A stretch of 64,000 nucleotides of DNA from Derxia lacustris (GTDB lineage: Bacteria > Pseudomonadota > Gammaproteobacteria > Burkholderiales > Burkholderiaceae_E): NCBI RefSeq assembly GCF_002105195.1, contig NZ_MUHU01000001.1, positions 310,001 through 374,000 on the forward strand. The letters are read 5' to 3'. The notes under the pieces are model-generated. The model did no database searches. It was not told where the DNA came from and saw only the letters and a program-made list of their open reading frames with translations. Below, one piece after another: positions 35,952 to 47,217 of this stretch. Made by a program: the position numbers and the translations under genes. Every line of letters begins with the position of its first letter. The first letter of the stretch is position 1.

Positions 35952-38900
35952 ATGTCGAGATTCTTCATCCTCCGGCCGATCTTCGCGGCCGTGATTTCCA
36001 TCGTCATCACGCTGGCCGGGCTGGTCGCCGCCTTCGTGCTGCCGATCGCGCAATACCCCGAGATCGCGCCGCCGACGGTCACCATCACCGCCACCTACCC
36101 GGGCGCGAGCGCCGAGACGCTGGCCAGCACCGTGGCCGCGCCGATCGAGGAGCAGCTGTCGGGCATCGAGCATCTGGCCTACTACAACAGCTCCTCATCC
36201 TCGAACGGGACGATGAGCATCACCGTCACCTTCGACGTGGGCTCCGACGGCGATCAGGCCACCATCGACGTGAACAACCGCGTGCGCATCGCCACGCCGC
36301 GCCTGCCGCAGGAAGTGCAGCGCACCGGCGTGACGGTGCTGAAGAAGTCGAACGACATCCTGATGGTGGTGTCGATGCTCACCGACGGAAAGCAGACCGA
36401 CACGCTGACGCTCTCCAACTGGGCGCTGGTCAATCTGTCGGACGAGCTCAAGCGCATCCAGGGCGTCGGCGACGTGACCATCTTCGGCGCGCGCGACTAC
36501 TCGATGCGCATCTGGCTCGACGTGCCGAAGATGGCGCGCCTGGGCATCACGCCGGCCGATGTGCAGGCCGCCGTCACCGCCCAGAACGCCCAGTACGCGG
36601 CCGGCAAGATCGGCGCCGAACCGGCCCCGGCCGGCCAGCAGCTGGTGTTCACCGTGACCACGCGCGGCCGGCTCGCCGAGGTCGACGACTTCGCCGACAT
36701 CGTGCTGCGCGCCAACGGCCCGACCGGCGTGCTGCGCCTGAAGGACGTGGCCCGCGTCGAGCTCGACGCGCAGAGCTTCGACACGCAGAGCACCACCGAT
36801 GGTCAGCCCTCGATCGCGATGGGCGTGTTCCTGCAGGCCGGCGCCAATGCGCTGCAAGTGTCCAAGGACGTGCGCGCCAAGATGGCCGAATTCCAGCCGC
36901 GCTTTCCGCCGGGCGTGCGCTGGATGGTGCCGTTCGACACCACGTCCTTCATCAACGCGTCCATCGGCGAGGTGGTGCACACCGTCGTCGAGGCCGCCGT
37001 GCTGGTGGTGGCGGTGGTGTTCATCTTTCTGCAGAGCTGGCGCGCCACGCTGATCCCGGCGATTGCGGTGCCGGTGTCGCTGATCGGCGCCTTTGCCGGG
37101 CTGCTGGCCTTCGGCTTCAGCATCAACACGCTGACGCTGTTCGCGATGGTGCTGGTCATCGGCATCGTGGTCGACGACGCCATCGTGGTGCTCGAGAACG
37201 TCGAGCGGCTGATGAACGAGCAGAACATGTCGCCGATGCAGGCCTCGCTCGAAGCCATGCGCGAGGTGCAGGGCGCGGTGGTCGGCATCGTGCTGGTGCT
37301 GGCGGCGGTGTTCATCCCGGTGGCCTTCCTCGGCGGCATTGCCGGCCAGCTGTACCGCCAGTTCGCCATGACGGTGACGATCTCGGTCGTCATCTCGGGG
37401 CTGGTGGCGCTCACGCTCACGCCGGCGCTCTGCGCCATCCTGCTCAAGCCGGGCAAGCACGGCGAGTCGAAGCTGTTCCGGCCGTTCAATCGCGGCTTTG
37501 AAAAGCTCACCGACGGCTATGTGGCGCTGGTCGGCGCGGCGCTGCGCCATCGCTGGCTGGCGCTGGCGATCTTTGCCGGCGTGATCGCGGGTGCGGGCTT
37601 CATGTTCACGCGGGTGCCGGGCGGCTTCGTGCCGGCCGAGGATCAGGGCTATCTCATCTCCAGCGTGCAGCTGCCCGATGCCGCCACGCTGCCGCGCACC
37701 CTGCGCGCCGGCGAGCAGTTCCAGCAGGGCTTTGCCGAGAACGATGCGGTGGCGCACCGCATCTTCATCGCCGGCTTCGATCTGCTGAGCGGCAGCAACA
37801 AGACCAATGCCGCCACCATGTTCAGCACGCTCGCGCCCTGGGACGACCGCAAGCGCGATGCCGCCGGACTGGTCGCCGACCTCATGCCGGGCGGCTTCCG
37901 GCTGCCCGACGGGATCGGCTTCAGCTTCAATCCGCCGGCCATTCGCGGCATCGGCACTGCCGGCGGCTTCGAGGTCTATGTGCAAAGCCGCAGCGGCGGC
38001 TCGCCGGCCCAGCTGTCGGCCGCGGTCAACGGCTTCATCGCCGAGCTGTCGAAAGACCCGCGTCTGACCAATGTGAAGACCTTCTTCCGCCCGACCACGC
38101 CGCAGCTGCGCGTGGATGTGGACCGGGCCAAGGCCATCACGCTCGGCGTGCCGGTGGCCGATGTGTTCAGCGCGCTCCAGGCCACGATGGGCGCGCTCTA
38201 CGTCAACGACTTCAACCGCAACGGCCGCACCTTCCGCGTGCAGATCCAGGCCGACGCGCCCTATCGCGCCCAGCCCGACGACCTCGGCGAGGTGTATGTG
38301 CGCAGCGCCGGCGGCGACATGATTCCGGTGAAGGCGCTGGTCACGGTGCGCAGCGTGATCGGCGCCGAGCAGCTGGAGCGCTTCAACGGCTTTGTCGCGG
38401 CCAAGATCATGGGCGACGGCAAGCCGGGCGTGAGCTCCAGCCAGGCCATCGCCGCGGTGCAGGAAACCGCCGCCCGCGCGCTGCCGGCCGACTACCAGAT
38501 TCAATGGACCGGTCAGGCCTACCAGCAGCTGCGCACCGGCAATTCCTCGGCCTATGCCTTCGGTCTGGCGCTGGTGATGGTCTATCTCATCCTCGCCGCG
38601 CTCTACGAGCGCTGGGGCATGCCGGTGGCGGTGCTGCTGGCGGTGCCGTTCGCGCTGATGGGTGCGCTCGGCTTCGTGCTGATCCGGGCGATGCAGAACG
38701 ACATCTACTTCCAGATCGGGCTGATCGTGCTGATCGGGCTGGCGGCCAAGAACGCCATCCTGATCGTCGAGTTCGCGCTGCAAGGCCTCGACGAGGGCCG
38801 CTCTGCCGTGGACGCGGCGCTGCATGCGGCGCGGCTGCGCTTCCGGCCGATCGTGATGACCTCGCTGGCCTTTGTGCTGGGCGTGCTGCCGCTGGTGATC

Positions 38901-39083
38901 GCCACCGGCGCCGGCGCGGCGGCGCGCCAGTCGATGGGCACCGGCGTGTTCGGCGGCATGATCGTCGCCACCTTTGTCGCGCCGATCTTCATTCCGCTGT
39001 TCTTCGTGCTGCTGGCCGGCAAGAAGCGCCCCAAGCATCTCGACCCACTGCCGGCCGGCCATGCGGGAGACAGCCATGTTTGA
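35952..39083 (+). CDS. RND multidrug efflux transporter, inner-membrane pump (HAE1/AcrB family)
   Basis: This 1043-aa protein begins MSRFFILRPIFAAVISIVITLAGLVA and has the twelve-helix RND layout with two large periplasmic loops. The proton relay is visible: Asp408 and Asp409 in GIVVDDAIVVLENVER, and the Lys in AAKNAILIVEFALQ. Length and spacing fit the hydrophobe/amphiphile efflux group. Substrates cannot be told from sequence reading. It is 12 bases after the adaptor gene and overlaps the channel gene by 8 bases. Confidence 0.95.
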   Translation: MSRFFILRPIFAAVISIVITLAGLVAAFVLPIAQYPEIAPPTVTITATYPGASAETLASTVAAPIEEQLSGIEHLAYYNSSSSSNGTMSITVTFDVGSDGDQATIDVNNRVRIATPRLPQEVQRTGVTVLKKSNDILMVVSMLTDGKQTDTLTLSNWALVNLSDELKRIQGVGDVTIFGARDYSMRIWLDVPKMARLGITPADVQAAVTAQNAQYAAGKIGAEPAPAGQQLVFTVTTRGRLAEVDDFADIVLRANGPTGVLRLKDVARVELDAQSFDTQSTTDGQPSIAMGVFLQAGANALQVSKDVRAKMAEFQPRFPPGVRWMVPFDTTSFINASIGEVVHTVVEAAVLVVAVVFIFLQSWRATLIPAIAVPVSLIGAFAGLLAFGFSINTLTLFAMVLVIGIVVDDAIVVLENVERLMNEQNMSPMQASLEAMREVQGAVVGIVLVLAAVFIPVAFLGGIAGQLYRQFAMTVTISVVISGLVALTLTPALCAILLKPGKHGESKLFRPFNRGFEKLTDGYVALVGAALRHRWLALAIFAGVIAGAGFMFTRVPGGFVPAEDQGYLISSVQLPDAATLPRTLRAGEQFQQGFAENDAVAHRIFIAGFDLLSGSNKTNAATMFSTLAPWDDRKRDAAGLVADLMPGGFRLPDGIGFSFNPPAIRGIGTAGGFEVYVQSRSGGSPAQLSAAVNGFIAELSKDPRLTNVKTFFRPTTPQLRVDVDRAKAITLGVPVADVFSALQATMGALYVNDFNRNGRTFRVQIQADAPYRAQPDDLGEVYVRSAGGDMIPVKALVTVRSVIGAEQLERFNGFVAAKIMGDGKPGVSSSQAIAAVQETAARALPADYQIQWTGQAYQQLRTGNSSAYAFGLALVMVYLILAALYERWGMPVAVLLAVPFALMGALGFVLIRAMQNDIYFQIGLIVLIGLAAKNAILIVEFALQGLDEGRSAVDAALHAARLRFRPIVMTSLAFVLGVLPLVIATGAGAAARQSMGTGVFGGMIVATFVAPIFIPLFFVLLAGKKRPKHLDPLPAGHAGDSHV

Positions 39084-40572
39084 TCCGACACTCCGCTCCG
39101 CTGCCGCCACGCCCGCCGGCCAGTTGCGCCGGCTCTGCGTACTGGGCGCGGCGCTGGCACTGGCCGGCTGCGCGCTCGGCCCCGACTACCGGCGCCCGGC
39201 CATCGCGCTGCCGGCCGACTACGGCAGCACCGCCGCCACCGACAGCGCCGCCGAGCTGCCCGCGCGCTGGTGGACGCTGTTCAACGATGCCCAGCTGACC
39301 GCGCTGGTCGACGCGACGCTGGCCAGCAATGCCAGCCTGGCCCAGGCCATCGCCCAGGTCGACGCGGCCGATGCGCTGCTGCGTCAGGCCAATGCCGCCT
39401 TCTTCCCCGAGATCGGTCTGGGCGGCAGCGCCACCCGTGCGCGCAGCAGCCAGCGCGGCTTGCAGGGCGGCCAGTTCAGCAACCGCTCGCCGGTCTACAA
39501 CCAGTACGCCAGCTCGCTCACCACCTCGTTCGAGCTCGACCTCTGGGGCCGCTTGCGGCGTGCCTCCGAATCGGCCCGCGCCCAGCTGCTGGGCACGCGC
39601 TATGCGCGCGACGTGACCGCGCTGAGCCTGGCCGGCGCGACCGCCAGCAGCTATTTCACGCTGCGCTCGATCGATGCCCAGACCGGCGTCACGCGCGACT
39701 CGCTGCAAGCCGCCGACGCCACGCTGCGCATCGTGCGGGCCCGGGTCGCGGCCGGCTACACCTCCGACCTGGATCTGGCGCAGGCCGAAAGCCAGCGTGC
39801 CCAGTTCGCCGCCAGCCTGGTCGAGCTGGGCCGCCAGCGCGCCACGCTCGAACACCAGCTCGGCGAACTCGCCGGCCAGCCCGGGCTCAGGATCGAGCCC
39901 GGCAGCCTCGACGCCCTGCCGCTGCCCCAGCTGCCGCCGCCCGGTCTGCCGTCCACCCTGCTCGAACGCCGGCCCGATGTGCGCGCCGCCGAGCAGTCGC
40001 TGGCCGCCAGCACCGCGCGCATCGGCGTCGCCAAGGCCGGGCTGTTCCCCACCTTCAGCCTGACCGGCCAGTACGGCGGCCAGAGCCTCGATCTGGGCCA
40101 GCTGCTCGATGCGCCGGCGCGACTGTGGTCGGCCGCGCTCGGCGTGAGCTTTCCGCTGTTTGCCGCCGGCCGCTATGAAGCCCAGGTGACCGAAGCCGAG
40201 GCCAATGCGCGGGCCCAGGCCGCCGCCTATCGCGGCACGGTCGAGACCGCCTTCCGCGAGGTGGCCGATGCGCTCGGCAATGCCGACGCCGCCGCCAACA
40301 GCGAGGACGAGGTGCGACGCCAGTCCGACTCGGCCCGACGCGCGCTCGACGTGGCCCGGCGCCGTTACGACGCCGGCTACTCGGGCTATTTCGAGCTGCT
40401 CGACGCCCAGCGCACCTACAACAGCGCCGCCAATGCGCTGGTGCAGGCGCGCGCGGCGCGGCTGGCCTATTCGGTCGATCTGATGAAGTCGCTCGGCGGC
40501 GGCTGGTCGGCCGAGGCAAGCTTGGCCGCGCGCAGCGGCGAGGTCGCGGCGACGGCGGGCGGCGCACGCTGA
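39076..40572 (+). CDS. RND efflux outer membrane channel lipoprotein (OprM/NodT family)
   Basis: This 498-aa protein has lipobox LAGC (Cys32) and begins its mature part ALGPDYRRPAIALP, the NodT/OprM family opening. The two OEP repeats are clear, with ELDLWGRLRRASESARAQLL and the second-half LFPTFSLTGQYGGQS, ending YFELLDAQRTYNSAANALVQARAARLAYSVDLMKSLGGGW. It forms the trimeric outer-membrane channel of the pump. Its start overlaps the pump gene. A 16-bp GC-only stem-loop follows its stop. Confidence 0.94.
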   Translation: MFDPTLRSAAATPAGQLRRLCVLGAALALAGCALGPDYRRPAIALPADYGSTAATDSAAELPARWWTLFNDAQLTALVDATLASNASLAQAIAQVDAADALLRQANAAFFPEIGLGGSATRARSSQRGLQGGQFSNRSPVYNQYASSLTTSFELDLWGRLRRASESARAQLLGTRYARDVTALSLAGATASSYFTLRSIDAQTGVTRDSLQAADATLRIVRARVAAGYTSDLDLAQAESQRAQFAASLVELGRQRATLEHQLGELAGQPGLRIEPGSLDALPLPQLPPPGLPSTLLERRPDVRAAEQSLAASTARIGVAKAGLFPTFSLTGQYGGQSLDLGQLLDAPARLWSAALGVSFPLFAAGRYEAQVTEAEANARAQAAAYRGTVETAFREVADALGNADAAANSEDEVRRQSDSARRALDVARRRYDAGYSGYFELLDAQRTYNSAANALVQARAARLAYSVDLMKSLGGGWSAEASLAARSGEVAATAGGAR

Positions 40573-40577
40573 GCGGC

Positions 40578-40617
40578 GGCGGGCCGGGCGCGCTGCGGGC
40601 GGCGCGCCCGGCCCGCC
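40578..40617. other. 16-bp perfect GC-only stem-loop after the efflux operon
   Basis: GGCGGGCCGGGCGCGC (40578-40593) pairs perfectly with GCGCGCCCGGCCCGCC (40602-40617) around an 8-base loop. It begins 6 bases after the stop of the channel gene. No U-tract follows, so it is not a textbook intrinsic terminator. It may protect the mRNA 3' end or aid factor-dependent termination. Confidence 0.8.
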
Positions 40618-40684
40618 CGCGCCGGCTAAACTCGCGGCCCGCCGGCGCCTGGCGCCCCGTCCCCAACTCTTCCCGCGTCCAGCC

Positions 40685-41884
40685 ATGCAACTCCAAGGCA
40701 AGCACATCGTCCTGGGCCTGACCGGCGGCATCGCCTGCTACAAGGCCGCCGAGCTGTGTCGCGCGCTCGGCAAGGAAGGCGCCACGGTGCAGGTGGCGAT
40801 GACCGAATCGGCCACCCGCTTCATCACGCCGCTGACCCTGCAGGCGCTGTCGGGCCGGCCGGTCGCGCTGTCGCAATGGGCCAGCGGCGAGCCCAATGCG
40901 ATGCCGCACATCAACCTCACGCGCGGCGCCGACGCCATCGTCATCGCGCCCTGCTCGGCCGATTTCATCGCCAAGCTGGCCCACGGTCTGGCCGACGATC
41001 TGCTCGCCACGCTGTGCATCGGCCGGCCGGCGCAGGTGCGGCTGCTGGTCGCGCCGGCCATGAATGTCGAGATGTGGCAGCAGGCGCCGGTGCAGCGCAA
41101 CGTGGCCCAGCTGCGCGCCGACGGCATCGCGGTGCTCGGTCCGGCCGAGGGCGAGCAGGCCTGCGGCGAAGTCGGCGCCGGTCGCATGCTGGAGCCGGCC
41201 GAGATCGTCGACGCGGTCGTCGCCAGCTTCCAGCCGCAGCTGCTCGCCGGCCGCCGCCTGCTCATCACTGCCGGCCCCACCTACGAGCCGATCGATGCGG
41301 TGCGCGGCATCACCAATCTGTCGTCGGGAAAGATGGGCTATGCCATCGCCCGCGCCGCGCGCGAGGCCGGCGCCGACGTCACGCTGGTCTCCGGCCCGAC
41401 CGCGCTGGCCGCACCCTCGGGCGTCGCGCGCATCGATGTGCGCAGTGCCGCGCAAATGCTCGATGCGGTCATGGCGCGGCTCGACGACACCGATGTGTTC
41501 ATCGGCGTGGCGGCGGTCGCCGACTGGCGCGTCGCCTCGGCGGTGAAAGGCAAGCTAAAGAAAGAGCACGGTCTGCCGAAACTCGACTTGGAGTCCAACC
41601 CGGACATCCTCGCCACCGTCGCGGAGCGTGCGCAGGCTGCGGGCCACAAGCCCTACTGCGTGGGCTTCGCCGCCGAGAGCGACAACCTCGATGCCCATGC
41701 CGAAGCCAAACGCCTGCGAAAGGGGGTTCCGCTGCTGGCGGGCAACCTCGGACCGCAGACCTTTGGACAAGACGACAACGAACTCGCGCTCTACGACGAC
41801 CGGGGCATCACCCGGTTGCCGCGCGCCGACAAGCTCACGCTCGCGCGACACCTCGTCGCCGCGATTGCCCAACGGCTGCCATGA
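40685..41884 (+). CDS. coaBC: Phosphopantothenoylcysteine decarboxylase / phosphopantothenate-cysteine ligase
   Basis: This 399-aa bifunctional enzyme performs two steps of coenzyme A synthesis. The CoaC flavoprotein half begins [21 protein letters not shown] and has the PAMNVEMW (PXMNxxMW) motif near residue 125 and [10 protein letters not shown]. The CoaB half has [31 protein letters not shown] and the KLKKE motif. Length fits the family. The ATGA overlap couples it to dut. A TAAACT -10-like hexamer lies at 40627. Confidence 0.97.
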   Translation: MQLQGKHIVLGLTGGIACYKAAELCRALGKEGATVQVAMTESATRFITPLTLQALSGRPVALSQWASGEPNAMPHINLTRGADAIVIAPCSADFIAKLAHGLADDLLATLCIGRPAQVRLLVAPAMNVEMWQQAPVQRNVAQLRADGIAVLGPAEGEQACGEVGAGRMLEPAEIVDAVVASFQPQLLAGRRLLITAGPTYEPIDAVRGITNLSSGKMGYAIARAAREAGADVTLVSGPTALAAPSGVARIDVRSAAQMLDAVMARLDDTDVFIGVAAVADWRVASAVKGKLKKEHGLPKLDLESNPDILATVAERAQAAGHKPYCVGFAAESDNLDAHAEAKRLRKGVPLLAGNLGPQTFGQDDNELALYDDRGITRLPRADKLTLARHLVAAIAQRLP

Positions 41885-42330
41885 AGACCCTGCAAATCAA
41901 GATCGTCGACGAGCGCATGCGCTCGCAACTGCCGTCCTATGCCACCGCCGGTTCGGCCGGGCTCGACCTGCGCGCCTGCATCGATGCGCCGGTGCAGCTG
42001 GCGCCGGGCGAGACCACGCTGATCCCGACCGGGCTGGCGATCCATGTGGCCGATCCGGGCTATGCGGCGCTGATCCTTCCGCGCTCCGGGCTCGGTCACA
42101 AGCACGGCATCGTGCTGGGCAATCTGGTCGGGCTGATCGACAGCGACTACCAGGGCCAGCTGATGATCAGCACCTGGAATCGCGGCCAGACCGCGTTCTC
42201 CATCGCGCCGATGGAGCGGCTCGCGCAGCTGGTCGTCGTGCCGGTGATGCAGGTGGCGCTGGAGGTGGTGGACGAGTTCGCCGAGTCGGATCGGGGCAGT
42301 GGCGGCTTCGGGAGCACCGGCCGACAGTAA
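41881..42330 (+). CDS. dut: Deoxyuridine 5'-triphosphate nucleotidohydrolase
   Basis: This 149-aa trimeric dUTPase cleaves dUTP to dUMP and pyrophosphate, keeping uracil out of DNA. Conserved motifs are [11 protein letters not shown] (I), [15 protein letters not shown] (II, III part), [11 protein letters not shown] with the catalytic Asp, and the C-terminal [10 protein letters not shown] that closes the active site. Its start overlaps the coaBC stop. A hairpin spans the gap to the next gene. Confidence 0.97.
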   Translation: MKTLQIKIVDERMRSQLPSYATAGSAGLDLRACIDAPVQLAPGETTLIPTGLAIHVADPGYAALILPRSGLGHKHGIVLGNLVGLIDSDYQGQLMISTWNRGQTAFSIAPMERLAQLVVVPVMQVALEVVDEFAESDRGSGGFGSTGRQ

Positions 42331-42336
42331 CGGCTG

Positions 42337-42366
42337 ATGCCGGCGCGCCTTCGGGAGCGCCGGCAT
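42337..42366 (+). promoter_or_regulatory. Hairpin covering the start codon of the acyltransferase gene
   Basis: ATGCCGGCGC (42337-42346) pairs perfectly with GCGCCGGCAT (42357-42366). The right arm includes the first two bases of the acyltransferase ATG at 42365, and the loop holds CGGGA, the likely ribosome-binding site. It also starts 7 bases after the dut stop. It could limit translation of the acyltransferase, or mark the dut 3' end; no U-tract follows. Confidence 0.6.
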
Positions 42367-43687
42367 GAGCGCCCGGCTCGATCATCCCGCCGGCGCCGCG
42401 CCGCTGTCGGTGCCGCTGGCCCAGTCGGCGCTCGCGCCCGGACTGGGCGCCCTGCCCGTTCCCGACCGCCCGGCGTCAATCCGCGATCCCGGCAAACCGG
42501 TCCATCCGAGCGCGCTGGTCATCACCGAGCCGCTGTCGCAGCAGCTCGCGCTATTGCGGGCGCTGGCGGCGCTGGTCGTCGTGGTGCATCACGCCGGGCT
42601 GATGCTGTTCGGCCCGCTCGATCTGGGCTCGGCCGCCGATCTGACGCGCTGGTATCAGAAGCTGATCTGGCTTACCGCCATCGCCGGCCAGGGCGGCGTG
42701 ATGCTGTTCTTCGTGCTGAGCGGCTATCTCGTCGGCGGGCCGACGGCAGTGTTCGTGGCGCGCGGCCAGTTCCGCTGGACCGACTATCTGGCCTCGCGCG
42801 CCAGCCGCATCCTGCCGGTGGCCTGGGCTGCGGTCGCGCTGTCGCTGGGTGTCGCGGCAATCATCGGCGGCATGGACGTGCCCGATCCGGTCGCGGCGCG
42901 CAGCGATTTCTTCTGGGGCATGACGCTCGACCAGAGCTTCGAGCCGGGTCGCATCCTGGCCGCGCTCACGCTCACCCATTCGCTGCTCACCGAGCTGCTG
43001 CCGACCAACACCTCGCTTTGGACCCTGGCCAACGAGTGGTGGTACTACCTCTGCTTCCCCTGCCTGCTGCTGGCGCTGGTGCAGCGGCGCTGGCGCTGGC
43101 TGATCCCGGCCGTGCTGATGCTGCTGCTCATGTACAAGAGCCGGCAGCACATCGGCTTCCTGCACCGCTTCGTGGTCTGGATGGGCGGTGCGGCGATCTA
43201 TCTCGTCACGCTCAAGCTGCGCTCGCTCGACCGTGCCGAGGTGCGCCGGATCATCTTCGGGCTGCTCGCGGCGATGGCCGTGGCTTTCATCGCGGTGCAG
43301 TTCGTCACCCAGGGCTTTCGGCGCGGCGATTACTCGGTCGGTCTGCTGACCATGGCCTGGCTGTTGGTCGCAAGCCGGTTGCACTGGCGTCTGCCCGCTT
43401 TCGTGCGCGTGCCAGCGTTTGTGCTCGGCGCCTTCAGCTACTCGGTCTACTGCTTTCACATGCCAGTGATGCTGCTGATGATCGCGACTGCCGGCTGGGC
43501 CGGGCACTTCCTGCCCTTCGACGGACACGGGCTGCTCGCCTGCCTCGGGCTGGTCGGCGCTTCGCTCGTCATCTGCGCCGGCGGCTGGTGGCTGACCGAA
43601 CGCCACACGCCGGCAGCACGGCGGATCTGCTTGGCGGTGCTGCGTCTTCCCGCGCGGCTGTCGGCCGCGACCCGATTGCGCAGCTAG
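42365..43687 (+). CDS. Acyltransferase 3 family membrane protein
   Basis: This 440-aa protein has a ~55-residue Ala/Pro-rich cytoplasmic N-terminus, then about ten hydrophobic helices. The acyltransferase-3 opening LALLRALAALVVVVHHAGLM includes the conserved His pair. FFVLSGYLVGGP and the RASRILPVAW segment are also typical. Near the end comes LGAFSYSVYCFHMPVMLLM. These enzymes O-acylate polysaccharides, lipids or peptides at the inner membrane. The acceptor is unknown and no polysaccharide genes are adjacent. A strong terminator follows. Confidence 0.88.
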   Translation: MSARLDHPAGAAPLSVPLAQSALAPGLGALPVPDRPASIRDPGKPVHPSALVITEPLSQQLALLRALAALVVVVHHAGLMLFGPLDLGSAADLTRWYQKLIWLTAIAGQGGVMLFFVLSGYLVGGPTAVFVARGQFRWTDYLASRASRILPVAWAAVALSLGVAAIIGGMDVPDPVAARSDFFWGMTLDQSFEPGRILAALTLTHSLLTELLPTNTSLWTLANEWWYYLCFPCLLLALVQRRWRWLIPAVLMLLLMYKSRQHIGFLHRFVVWMGGAAIYLVTLKLRSLDRAEVRRIIFGLLAAMAVAFIAVQFVTQGFRRGDYSVGLLTMAWLLVASRLHWRLPAFVRVPAFVLGAFSYSVYCFHMPVMLLMIATAGWAGHFLPFDGHGLLACLGLVGASLVICAGGWWLTERHTPAARRICLAVLRLPARLSAATRLRS

Positions 43688-43704
43688 CACTTCGTCCGCA
43701 GGCA

Positions 43705-43746
43705 ATGAAAAGGCCGGTAGTGCTCGCGCGCTACCGGCCTTTTCAT
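43705..43746. terminator. Bidirectional terminator between the acyltransferase gene and clpA
   Basis: ATGAAAAGGCCGGTAG and CTACCGGCCTTTTCAT form a 16-bp perfect stem with a 10-base loop. Each direction offers a short U-run (TTTTCAT). It lies between two convergent genes. Confidence 0.88.
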
Positions 43747-43785
43747 CTCCGATCGGCTGGCCGGGCAAGCGCCCGGCCGACGGCA

Positions 43786-46094
<2,309 letters not shown>

Positions 46095-46098
<4 letters not shown>

Positions 46099-46403
46099 GC
46101 TTCCTCCATCACGCACTGCAGCGGGTGTTGGTGCTGCCGTGCAAACTCAAGTACCTGCTCGACCTTGGTTGCTGCCACATCCCGGGGGTACACGCCACAA
46201 ACTCCGCGCCCTTCGCGATGAACGTTCAGCATGACTAGCGTGGCCTTCTCGCGCCCCATGCCGAAAAATGTTTGCAACACTGCAACGACAAACTCCATTG
46301 GCGTGTAGTCGTCGTTCAGCAATAGCACTTGATACAGCGGGGGCGGCTTGAGTTTTTGCTCCTGCCGCTCCAACACGGTGCCTTCGTCGTGCTTCGTACT
46401 CAT
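46095..46403 (-). CDS. clpS: ATP-dependent Clp protease adaptor ClpS
   Basis: This 102-aa adaptor delivers N-degron substrates to ClpA. The N-end binding pocket is visible as [13 protein letters not shown] with the Asp pair, and [21 protein letters not shown] with the conserved His. It heads a clpS-clpA operon with a 4-base overlap and is divergent from the cold-shock gene. Confidence 0.96.
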
Positions 46404-46887
46404 GAGCCCTATTCTGCGTATATGGGTCTGAGGCGTAATTTACACAAGTGCCGGGAAGTGAACGCAATCTTGAAATACGGCGCCGCAACAAGAGGCCCTC
46501 AAACATTCGCCACAAACCCGACACACGTTCTTTCTTGAGCAAGAAGCACGCCGCACTTGGCTCCTTGCAGGATGGACGGGGAAATCACAGCACGGTTCCT
46601 GCCAGCCCAAAGTCAAATGTGTCTGTCTGCATCTTCCGGAAACCATTTACTTGACATCCATCGAGAAGGGCCAAAGAATCATCGATGTGTTTGGATTCAA
46701 GTTGTCCAGCGAACGGTTTGCCAGTGTGTCGTGCGCCTAAGGCCTCGTCTCGCGAGCAGCAAGTGTTGTGCGGCCTTGATGAAAAATCACGGTTGGAGGG
46801 AACCAGACAACCGTAACGACTTTGACAATCTTTCAGGGCCGTCGGGTTGCCCCCTCTGTTTGTTATTCATCAAGGACGCTTCTGGAC
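46404..46887 (+). promoter_or_regulatory. Long leader and promoter region of the cold-shock gene
   Basis: This 484-base gap between divergent clpS and csp holds no gene I recognise and is clearly less GC-rich than most of the window. TTGACA at 46651-46656 and AAGAAT at 46674-46679 are spaced 17 bases, a good promoter for csp. It would give a 5' leader of about 200 bases, as expected for cold-shock mRNAs with temperature-sensitive leaders. The clpS promoter must also lie in the left part but I cannot fix it. Confidence 0.6.
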
Positions 46888-47094
46888 ATGGCAACCGGCA
46901 CTGTCAAATGGTTCAACGATTCTAAAGGCTACGGCTTCATCACACCGGATGACGGCGGCGAAGACCTGTTTGCTCATTTCTCGGCAATTCAGATGAATGG
47001 GTTCAAGACTCTTAAAGAAGGTCAAAAGGTCAGCTTCGATGTCGTGCAAGGCCCGAAGGGTAAGCAAGCGTCGAATATTCAATACGGTACGTGA
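46888..47094 (+). CDS. Cold-shock protein, CspA family
   Basis: This 68-aa OB-fold protein binds single-stranded nucleic acid as an RNA chaperone. It has RNP1 KGYGFIT and RNP2 DLFAHF. The start [18 protein letters not shown] matches the family; the frame is open upstream but unlike Csp. It is preceded by a long leader and followed by a very long terminator palindrome. Confidence 0.97.
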   Translation: MATGTVKWFNDSKGYGFITPDDGGEDLFAHFSAIQMNGFKTLKEGQKVSFDVVQGPKGKQASNIQYGT

Positions 47095-47112
47095 TACGCA
47101 ATTACGCTGCGA

Positions 47113-47168
47113 ATTACCACCCAAACAAAAAGGCCCGCAGTTGCGGGCCTTTTTGTTTGGGTGGTAAT
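47113..47168. terminator. 27-bp perfect inverted repeat acting as bidirectional terminator
   Basis: The left arm 47113-47139 (ATTACCACCC...GGCCCGCA) is exactly complementary to the right arm 47142-47168 around two central bases. The inner part GGCCCGCA/TGCGGGCC followed by TTTTTG is a standard intrinsic terminator. The outer ~14 bp (ATTACCACCCAAAC) extend the symmetry well past the U-tract, which ordinary terminators do not need. It serves convergent csp and icd. Confidence 0.9.
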
Positions 47169-47217
47169 CATGGGTCGCTGGAACTCGATGAACTGAATTC
47201 CAGCATACCGATTCCAA

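Noticed and set aside
36195..39110. 971-codon open frame antisense to the RND pump gene
   Set aside because: It shadows a clear AcrB-type gene; its translation is His/Arg/Gln-rich with no recognisable domain.
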